DNA of 64,000 nucleotides from Candidatus Sulfuritelmatomonas gaucii (lineage in GTDB: Bacteria; Acidobacteriota; Terriglobia; Terriglobales; Acidobacteriaceae), in the NCBI GenBank assembly GCA_900290245.1, contig OKRB01000141.1, forward strand, positions 42,131 through 106,130, read 5' to 3'. Below, in pieces: positions 57,623 through 64,000 of the stretch. How positions within the stretch are numbered: position 1 is the stretch's first letter; every line of letters begins with the position of its first letter. The position numbers and the translations under genes were made by a program. The notes beneath the pieces are model-generated. The model did no database searches, had not been told where the DNA came from, and saw only the letters and a program-made list of their open reading frames with translations.

Positions 57623-59815
57623 TTGAACAAACAATTCCTCCCCCTTGCGGTCGTGCTCGCGCTGGCACTTGCGGCGGTTCCGGCCTTTGCAGCTACCCCT
57701 CTCACCATCAACACCACCACCTCAACCTGCGGCGGCCGAACAGCCGGAACGGTCTGGGAGATCAACAACGGCGCTCTCGATATCTGCTTCTACCCTGCGC
57801 ACGCCAGCATCATCGACATGACTCCCAATGGCACCTCTGACAATCTCGTCGACCAGACCCAGACCGGCGGCGGCGTTCCCAAGGGCTTTTACATGGATAA
57901 CGCCGGCTTCGGCAACCCTCCCGGCGTCCCCGGCTATGACCTCACTGACTTTTACCTTGACTGGTGGGTCACCTATCCCTCGGGCACGGGCAACAGCTAC
58001 ACCTACAGCGAACACTGGATCGTGACTCCCTATGACCCCGGCGTTCACGTCTACTTCGTCGCCGACCACGCTACCACCGACGCCACCGGCTCCATCGGCC
58101 AGGTGCAATGGGTCTTTCGCCTCGACCAGAACAAGTTCAACAACCTGTACATGGCCAACGAAGACCTCAGCAATCCTGGCCCCGTTCAGCTCGGCCCCAT
58201 GCCCACCTACGCCGAGTACTTCGGCACTGTGAATCCTGACGGCCTGGGCGCAGCCGATCCCGGCCGCGCGGTGCAGGACGCCACCGCAGACATGCACGGT
58301 TACGGCACTGGGCCCTGGTCCGCCTTTCCGCCCATCGCGCCCGGGTTCGGCCGCCAGTTCGGCGACAAGTACGACTACTCCGGCTACAGCTACCTGAACC
58401 TCTGCCATGGCGTGTACGGTTCGCAATACGGCGCGTGGGTGGTCTTCCCATCGAATGAATCTCTCGTCGGAGGCCCAACCAAGCAGAACCTGCTCTTCAC
58501 CGGCAACCTCAACATGATTGAGGCCTTCTCAAACCACCTCGACAACAACATCAGCGACATCACGCCGTCGGGCACGGCTTCGCATCGCCTGTTCGGCCCC
58601 TTCTATGTCCGCTTCAACAAACTTGGCGGGTTTCTTCGAACTCCAACTGCCATGTATTGGGACGCCGTCCTCTTCGGTGAGCTTTCCGGGCTCCTCTACG
58701 ATCACGAGAACGACCTGCTCGCATCCGGCTACGTTCCTTCCACGGCCCGTGGCGACGTCGATGTTCAAGTCAATGGCGTCGCTGGCCCTCCAAAAACCGC
58801 CTGGGCTGTTCTGAGCGATCCGGGCAGGAACTTCCAATACTCCACTGGCGCTCAATACTGGATCGACATCAGCCGCGGCGGCGCGGGACGATTTCGCGGC
58901 GTGATTCCCGGCACCTATCGCCTGTCCGTTTACGATCTCGGCCATTGGGGCGAGCTGCGGCAGGAGAATGTCGTGGTGAATGCGGATCAGGTCACGGTGG
59001 TTCCGACCATGAGCTTCGTACACGAGGACTTCGGCGAAAGTGTATGGAACATCGGAATTCCCGACCGCTCCTCGCATGAGTTCCTCCATGGGCAGGACGC
59101 GCAAGGCCACGACGACCGCCAGTTCTGGGGCAATTGGAATTATTGGGCCGACTTTGCGGCCAACCAGGGCGCCGTGGTCTACAACGCCACCAGCGGCCCC
59201 GCCGGCCCGGCGACCAACGACCTGACAAAGTGGAATTACAACCACTGGAAGTCATTCGATCCCAGCCTCTTTGGCGGCTATTTCTGCAATGCTGCTGACG
59301 ACACGACAGATGGCTACACGTGCATTATTCCCAGCTACGTGGCATCACTCACCGGCGCCACGGGGAAGAACGGCGTGGGCACGCCACTTCCGCCGTGGAC
59401 AGTCAACTTCGCTACGCCCTCCGATGTGACGAACTACGCCAACGGCTACGTGGTGATTTCGGTTTCGCTCGCGGCCACAGAAGCCAGCTACATCGCTACT
59501 CTGAATGGGCAACAGCTCATCTGGTCAAACGTCAACAAGAGCGACGCCGCGGTGCGCAGCGGCTTCTCCGGCTACACGCAGTGGATGGCCTTCCAGTGGC
59601 CGGCGAGCGCACTCAATCCCGCAGGCGAAAACAACGTGCTCACCATCGGCGTGAGCCAGCCACAAGGCGATGAGGACGACGCACTCCGCCTCGAGCTGAC
59701 CAACACTTCAGCAGCGCCATCCGTGCGTGGCTGGAACGACTACAGCTTCGTCACGGCAGGCTCGACCGGCGGCTCCGTCACCGTGGCGCCCAACGACGCG
59801 GTTCCGAACCCGTAG
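57623..59815 (+). CDS. Secreted polysaccharide lyase family 4 (rhamnogalacturonan lyase)
   Basis: 730 residues from TTG 57623 with AGGAG 7 nt upstream; this start opens a clean signal peptide (NKQFLPLAVVLALALAAVPAFA). The frame is open to 57464, but that part is not signal-like. Domains: a large beta-sandwich catalytic part (about 25-400, WVTYPSGTGNSYTYSEHWIV, PSNESLVGGPTKQNL), a fibronectin-like domain (about 415-490, AWAVLSDPGRNFQYST, GVIPGTYRLSVYDLGHWGE) and a jelly-roll CBM-like domain (about 560-710). This three-domain layout is that of PL4 lyases that cut the rhamnogalacturonan I backbone of pectin. It has no lyase partner beside it, but GH28 and GH43 are in the same window. Confidence 0.88.
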   Translation: MNKQFLPLAVVLALALAAVPAFAATPLTINTTTSTCGGRTAGTVWEINNGALDICFYPAHASIIDMTPNGTSDNLVDQTQTGGGVPKGFYMDNAGFGNPPGVPGYDLTDFYLDWWVTYPSGTGNSYTYSEHWIVTPYDPGVHVYFVADHATTDATGSIGQVQWVFRLDQNKFNNLYMANEDLSNPGPVQLGPMPTYAEYFGTVNPDGLGAADPGRAVQDATADMHGYGTGPWSAFPPIAPGFGRQFGDKYDYSGYSYLNLCHGVYGSQYGAWVVFPSNESLVGGPTKQNLLFTGNLNMIEAFSNHLDNNISDITPSGTASHRLFGPFYVRFNKLGGFLRTPTAMYWDAVLFGELSGLLYDHENDLLASGYVPSTARGDVDVQVNGVAGPPKTAWAVLSDPGRNFQYSTGAQYWIDISRGGAGRFRGVIPGTYRLSVYDLGHWGELRQENVVVNADQVTVVPTMSFVHEDFGESVWNIGIPDRSSHEFLHGQDAQGHDDRQFWGNWNYWADFAANQGAVVYNATSGPAGPATNDLTKWNYNHWKSFDPSLFGGYFCNAADDTTDGYTCIIPSYVASLTGATGKNGVGTPLPPWTVNFATPSDVTNYANGYVVISVSLAATEASYIATLNGQQLIWSNVNKSDAAVRSGFSGYTQWMAFQWPASALNPAGENNVLTIGVSQPQGDEDDALRLELTNTSAAPSVRGWNDYSFVTAGSTGGSVTVAPNDAVPNP

Positions 59816-59841
59816 CAAAATCTCGCGGCCTAAGAACGCTT

Positions 59842-59875
59842 CGGCCATCTCTGTCCGGGCGGACAGAGATGGCCG
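59842..59875. terminator. Strong hairpin between the convergent PL4 and hppA genes
   Basis: GGCCATCTCTGTCC / GGACAGAGATGGCC (59843-59856 and 59861-59874) is a perfect 14-bp stem, extended by one C-G pair outside. No T-run is present on either side. Its place, 27 nt after one stop and 62 nt from the other, fits a shared bidirectional terminator. Confidence 0.6.
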
Positions 59876-59936
59876 CATTCGAAACACCACAATCAGACCC
59901 GCAAGATCAACGACGCCATCACCAATCCGATGGAGG

Positions 59937-62534
59937 CTAGTCGTTCTTGATGCGCATGCCGTAAAACGAGCGGTACACGAAGAAGAAGGAGATAAGGAAG
60001 AAGACCGCAGCAAGAATGTGCGTCCACATCTCGCCGTGGGTGGCAGACATTTGCACCGCCAGCTCGACGGCGAGCAAGCCAAAAAGTGTAGTGAACTTGA
60101 TGACCGGATTGAGCGCCACGGCGGCTGTGTCCTTGAATGGATCGCCGACCAGGTCGCCAACCACCGTCGCCTCATGCAGCGGCGTTCCTTTTTCGTGCAG
60201 ATCCACTTCGACGATCTTCTTGGCGTTATCCCATGCGCCGCCGGCATTGGCCATAAAGATGGCCTGGTACAAGCCGAAGATCGCGATCGAGATCAGGTAG
60301 CCGACGAAGAAGAAAGGATCAAGGAAGGCAAAAGCTAATGCGGCAAAAAACAGCGAGATGAAGATGGTCAGCATTCCGCTTTGCGCGTAACGCGTGCAGA
60401 TGGCCACCACCTTCTTGCTGTCTTCGGTTGAAGCCTTTGTGCTTCCTTCAATGTGGATGTTCCTCTTGATGAACTCCACGGCGCGATAGGCGCCAGTGGT
60501 CACCGCCTGCGTGGCTGCGCCGGTAAACCAGTAGATCACCGCGCCGCCAGTAACGAGGCCGAGCAGGAATGGCGCGTTGAGAATCGAGAGCTTGTCAAGA
60601 TTTGTCGTCAGCGAGTTGGTCAGCGCCATAATGGTGGCGAAGATCAGGGTAGTGGCCCCCACCACGGCGGTGCCAATCAGCACCGGCTTGGCGCTGGCTT
60701 TGAATGTATTGCCCGCACCGTCGCCCGCTTCCAGCATCTTCTTGGCGTGATCGAAATCCACATTCACGCCAAACTGCTTTTTCACTTCTTCGCGCACTCC
60801 CGGCTCGTTCTCAATGAGCGACAGCTCGTAGATGGATTGCGCGTTGTCCGTCACCGGTCCAAAAGAATCGACTGCGATGGTCACCGGTCCCATGCCCAGG
60901 AAGCCGAAAGCGACCAGGCCAAAGGCGAACATCGGCGCCGCCAGAATTACAGCAGCGAACCCCGCGGTGCTCACCGCATAGCCAAGGGCCATTAAAACGA
61001 TGACCGCGCCTCCCAGGTAGTAGGCGGAAAAATTCCCGGCGACGAACCCCGACAGGAGGCCGAGAGCAGCTCCACCCTCCCTTGCCGATGCCACCACCTC
61101 TTGCACGTGCCGCGCCTTGGTGGATGTGAACACTTTTACGAGCTCAGGAATGAGTGCGCCCGCCACGGTTCCGCAAGACGTGATCGTGGCCAATTTCCAC
61201 CAGAGTGTCGGGTCTCCTCCCAAATTCGGAATCAGGATATAGGTGACCGGATATGTAACCGCGATCGTCACAACGGAAGTGATCCACACCAGCGAGGTGA
61301 GCGGCGACTCGAAGTTGAATTCGCGCGCTTTGCCATACTTCGCCCTGGCGATCACCTCATTGATGTAATAACCCGCAACTGCGGCCACCAGCATGGCCAC
61401 GCGAACCGCAAACAGCCAGACCAGCAGTTGCACTCCAACGACCGCATCCTTCGCGCCCAGCATGATGAACGCGATCAGAGCGACCTGGACCACGCCGTAT
61501 GTCTCAAAACCGTCGGCAGTGGGACCCACCGAGTCGCCGGCATTGTCTCCGGTGCAGTCGGCAATCACGCCCGGGTTGCGGGCATCGTCCTCTTTCACAT
61601 GGAACACGATCTTCATCAGGTCAGCGCCGATGTCGGCAATCTTGGTGAAGATGCCGCCGGCCAGCCGCAGCACAGCCGCGCCGAGCGATTCGCCGATGGC
61701 AAAACCGATGAAACACGGACCGGCATAGTCTCCCGGTACGAAGAGAATGATGCTGAACATCATCAGCAGCTCGATCGAGATCAGCATCATGCCGATGCTC
61801 ATGCCCGACTTCAGCGGCACGCTGAATGTGCGATACGCATTACCGCTCAGCGCTGCATACGCTGTGCGCGAATTTGCAAGCGTGTTCAACCGGATGCCAA
61901 ACCACGCGACAAAATAGCTGCCCGCCATTCCCAGCACGCTGAACGCGAGGATGATGATCACTCGGGCCGCGCTGAACTGAAGCAGAACAGCGAAATATAC
62001 AAGGATGACGACTGCAATGAACGACCAGAGAAGCAGCAGGAATTTTCCCTGGTTGAAGAGATAGGTTTTGCAGGTCTCCCAGATCAGTTGCGACACTTCT
62101 TTCATGGACCGATGGACGGGCAGGCCCTTAAGGTGGACATACATGAAGAGGCCGAAGATCATGCCCAGGATGCAAAACAGCGGCCCGTACATGAGCAGGC
62201 TATGGCCGTTCATGCCCAGAAACTGGACCTGGGTCAAATCGGGAAGCTTCAGATTGGCCTCGCCTCCGGCCGCCTCAACAGGCGCTGCAAAAGCCGCGCC
62301 TTTCCCAAGCAGAACGAGTGCGGCCATGACACCGGCCTGCCTCCCGCGGCGCCACGAAAATAAATTGCTTTTCATACTTTCTCCTATGCCCTCTCGCCGG
62401 CTTCCGGCGGAAATCGGCTGCATCTCAGCCTTGCCAAATTCGGAACCCATGACCTGCCGCGTAAAGAACGCAGCCACAAAAAGCGAGAGCATGCTCACGC
62501 CCACAGAAAAGTACACCCAACCCAGTACAGTCAC
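59937..62534 (-). CDS. hppA: Membrane-bound proton-translocating pyrophosphatase
   Basis: 865 residues from GTG 62534 (GGAGG 5 nt upstream); ATG 62375 with AGGAG 6 nt upstream gives a normal-looking 812-residue form. It hydrolyses pyrophosphate to pump H+ across the inner membrane. About 16 helices with the metal/substrate motifs DDARNPGVIADCTGDNAGD, VGPTADGFETYG and VGDPFKDTAAVALNP. GAGNTFKASAKP has Lys where K+-dependent forms have Ala, pointing to the K+-independent class (inference). The extra 53 N-terminal residues add one helix and RQVMGSEFGKAEMQPIS, which resembles the usual start of other H+-PPases. Confidence 0.93.
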   Translation of the reverse strand: MTVLGWVYFSVGVSMLSLFVAAFFTRQVMGSEFGKAEMQPISAGSRREGIGESMKSNLFSWRRGRQAGVMAALVLLGKGAAFAAPVEAAGGEANLKLPDLTQVQFLGMNGHSLLMYGPLFCILGMIFGLFMYVHLKGLPVHRSMKEVSQLIWETCKTYLFNQGKFLLLLWSFIAVVILVYFAVLLQFSAARVIIILAFSVLGMAGSYFVAWFGIRLNTLANSRTAYAALSGNAYRTFSVPLKSGMSIGMMLISIELLMMFSIILFVPGDYAGPCFIGFAIGESLGAAVLRLAGGIFTKIADIGADLMKIVFHVKEDDARNPGVIADCTGDNAGDSVGPTADGFETYGVVQVALIAFIMLGAKDAVVGVQLLVWLFAVRVAMLVAAVAGYYINEVIARAKYGKAREFNFESPLTSLVWITSVVTIAVTYPVTYILIPNLGGDPTLWWKLATITSCGTVAGALIPELVKVFTSTKARHVQEVVASAREGGAALGLLSGFVAGNFSAYYLGGAVIVLMALGYAVSTAGFAAVILAAPMFAFGLVAFGFLGMGPVTIAVDSFGPVTDNAQSIYELSLIENEPGVREEVKKQFGVNVDFDHAKKMLEAGDGAGNTFKASAKPVLIGTAVVGATTLIFATIMALTNSLTTNLDKLSILNAPFLLGLVTGGAVIYWFTGAATQAVTTGAYRAVEFIKRNIHIEGSTKASTEDSKKVVAICTRYAQSGMLTIFISLFFAALAFAFLDPFFFVGYLISIAIFGLYQAIFMANAGGAWDNAKKIVEVDLHEKGTPLHEATVVGDLVGDPFKDTAAVALNPVIKFTTLFGLLAVELAVQMSATHGEMWTHILAAVFFLISFFFVYRSFYGMRIKND

Positions 62535-62976
62535 ACACCCTCCATGGTTTAAGTTTTAGAGCCGCATGATCCACGGCCCCACGGCACCTTCCGGATCCGC
62601 ATCGGGAATGCCCGCCTTCATCCGGAAGACACCTCGGAACAGACCTCGCCCCACCGGGGGAATGGCCACCGGGAAGGCTATCATCCGGATACACGGCTGT
62701 CGAGTGACTGCTGTCACGGGCCAAAAATTCCAGCGTCAGGCCCACCGATGTGCGGTGCGGGCGCGCGCCCAAAATTTCACCAACTTGCGAGGCAACTTTA
62801 CACGGGCGCGGCGCGGAGCGCGCCGTGTTCCTCGTTCCCTCGTTCCTTTGTTCCCTCGTGCCCCTGCTCCCTGTCTTGCCGTGGAAAACCTGTCCGTAAC
62901 CTCGTTCATGTTTTGCGACCAAACGCCGATGAAACGTGTGTAGCTTTGGCGCAACTCGGCTTGGAGGCGAGGCACG
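62535..62976. other. Divergent intergenic region with GTTCCCT-type repeats
   Basis: 442 nt between hppA and the sigma54-type regulator. At 62825-62877 it contains degenerate GTTCCTCGTTCCCTCGTTCC and CTGCTCCCTGTCTTGCC runs of the heptamer family. No gene is supported. Promoters for both flanking genes should lie here. Confidence 0.45.
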
Positions 62977-63942
62977 TTGAGTTCCATGCAAAGTTCCACT
63001 CAATCTCAAACGCATCCCTCCGCGTCTGGCCTCGCGCTCGTCGAACTCGACGCCACGCCCCCGGCGGTTCACCTCGTTGGTGTCAGCGCGGCGTGGCGCA
63101 AGCTGCTCACGCAAGCTGAAATGGCTGCGCCGCACCTACAGGTTGCCGCCATTGAAGGCGAGCACGGCAGCGGCAAAACCACGCTGGCGCGCTATCTCTT
63201 CAGCCGCTCTCCGCTTTCCGGCTCCAGCTTCCAGCGCCGTGACGCGCGCGAATGGCTGGCAACCGACGGCGATCCCACCACGCTCGCAGGATTCACCTAT
63301 CTCGATCGCGTCGATCTCCTCGCCCCTCCCGGCCAGGGCCTGCTCCTCGGCGCTCTCAAAACGCTTCAGGATCGCCCTCCCGGGCGCGCGGTGGTCCTCA
63401 CTTCTTCGCAGACCTCGCTGCGACAGATGGCAGGCCAGGGACTTCTCCTCCCGGATCTCGCTTTTCGCCTCACGGCCATCCGCTTCGGAATCCCACCGCT
63501 GCGCCAGCGCCGTGAAGACATCGCTCCGCTCGCCCAGTTCCTACTCGAACGTCTCTGCGCCCGCTATCACCAGCGCCCCTTCGTCTTCGCGCCCGGTACC
63601 CTCGCGCGCCTGCTGCAGCATTCCTGGCCCGGCAACGTCCGGGAACTCTCGAGCGTGCTCGAAAACGCACTGCTCGAAGCCGCAAACGGCCTCATCCGTC
63701 CAGCCGATCTCACCCTGCCCGATGGTCCCCAACAGAGCTTCGATCCGCCATTCGACGCTGGTTTTGGTTCCCATCCCGCCACGCGCCCTGCCGATCTCTC
63801 CCTTGACGCCGTCATTCGCCATCACGTCCAATATGTCCTCGACCTCAATCGCGGCAACAAGCTCCGCAGCGCCCGCCAGCTCGACATCAGCCGGTCCACT
63901 CTCTATCGCATCCTCGCCAACGAGAGCCCCCTCGCCAAGTGA
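62977..63942 (+). CDS. Degenerate sigma54-type AAA+ regulator with Fis-like HTH
   Basis: 321 residues from TTG 62977 (GAGG 4 nt upstream) or ATG 62986. The AAA+ domain starts near residue 35 with Walker A GEHGSGKTTLARYLF. The expected GAFTGA loop, which contacts sigma54, is missing: the chain goes from Walker A to SSFQRRDAREWLA and then Walker B. Walker B reads TYLDRVDLL, with Arg in place of the catalytic Glu. Sensor parts remain (PDLAFRLTAIRFGIPPLRQRREDIAPL; LLQHSWPGNVRELSSVLENAL, in parts). The C terminus has a Fis-type HTH (ARQLDISRSTLYRIL). It has no receiver or PAS domain. It probably binds DNA without activating sigma54 promoters. Confidence 0.8.
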   Translation: MSSMQSSTQSQTHPSASGLALVELDATPPAVHLVGVSAAWRKLLTQAEMAAPHLQVAAIEGEHGSGKTTLARYLFSRSPLSGSSFQRRDAREWLATDGDPTTLAGFTYLDRVDLLAPPGQGLLLGALKTLQDRPPGRAVVLTSSQTSLRQMAGQGLLLPDLAFRLTAIRFGIPPLRQRREDIAPLAQFLLERLCARYHQRPFVFAPGTLARLLQHSWPGNVRELSSVLENALLEAANGLIRPADLTLPDGPQQSFDPPFDAGFGSHPATRPADLSLDAVIRHHVQYVLDLNRGNKLRSARQLDISRSTLYRILANESPLAK

Positions 63943-64000
63943 GGCCCCGGCAACTCGCCGCCCTGTCCCGTCACTTCCTGCTCGCCCAAAACGAAAGGCC
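63939..64000 (+). CDS. Possible start of a further gene, cut by the window edge
   Basis: A GTG overlapping the regulator stop as GTGA opens a frame MRPRQLAALSRHFLLAQNER that runs off the window. Overlapping starts are common in operons, but 20 codons are too few to judge. Confidence 0.25.
   Translation, partial: MRPRQLAALSRHFLLAQNER

Overview
The window looks like a chromosome segment of an acidobacterium (Acidobacteriota, class Terriglobia). This is inferred from gene content, not from a marker-gene match. The pointers are high G+C, an Oar-like TonB receptor with an N-terminal carboxypeptidase-regulatory domain, a PadR gene coupled to a MacB-type orphan permease, a B12-dependent ribonucleotide reductase, a membrane pyrophosphatase, and several plant-polysaccharide enzymes (GH28, GH43, PL4).

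Layout. 1-6.5 kb: end of a membrane glycosyltransferase, a large TonB-dependent receptor, a small membrane protein, D-Ala-D-Ala ligase and arginase (the last four on the minus strand). 6.8-11.6 kb: two tandem paralogous membrane diguanylate cyclases. 11.6-23.1 kb: the minus-strand information block rplA-rplJ-rplL-rpoB-rpoC. Here rpoC is broken by a deletion of about 121 nt that removes the catalytic NADFDGD loop, and rplK is not found upstream of rplA. 23.1-24.2 kb: a REP/RAYT patch at that break. 24.2-32.3 kb: UvrD/PcrA helicase, a fibronectin-type lipoprotein, an FAH-family hydrolase, transaldolase, two small unknown proteins and a dienelactone hydrolase. 32.4-38.5 kb: a vitamin/siderophore-type TonB receptor divergent from a MarR regulator, then an MFS transporter and a GH28 pectinase coupled to a secreted cupin protein. 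38.6-44.7 kb: a secreted Cys/Pro-rich protein with a kinase-like C terminus (frameshifted), an alpha/beta hydrolase, an SDR, a GH43 enzyme and a small OB-like secreted protein. 45-51.3 kb: a B12-binding radical SAM protein, then a PadR-controlled divergon with a MacB-like permease on one side and an ABC ATPase/permease pair on the other. 51.5-64 kb: NrdJ with a long leader, an IS-end-like repeat array, an orphan ParD-like antitoxin, a lycopene-cyclase-type membrane protein, a rhamnogalacturonan lyase, H+-pyrophosphatase and a degenerate sigma54-type ATPase regulator.

Genes that fit together: GH28, cupin, an ACS-type MFS transporter, GH43 and PL4 all point to pectin and arabinan breakdown. The two diguanylate cyclases duplicate one sensor architecture. 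Intergenic DNA carries several dispersed repeat families: hairpins with a CCCACCCTTTCG core, GTTCCCT heptamers, AGCTGAAGGCT-like runs and GTCCCGTAGGGACG elements. Many sit directly behind minus-strand stop codons. No tRNA, rRNA, CRISPR array or riboswitch was recognised.
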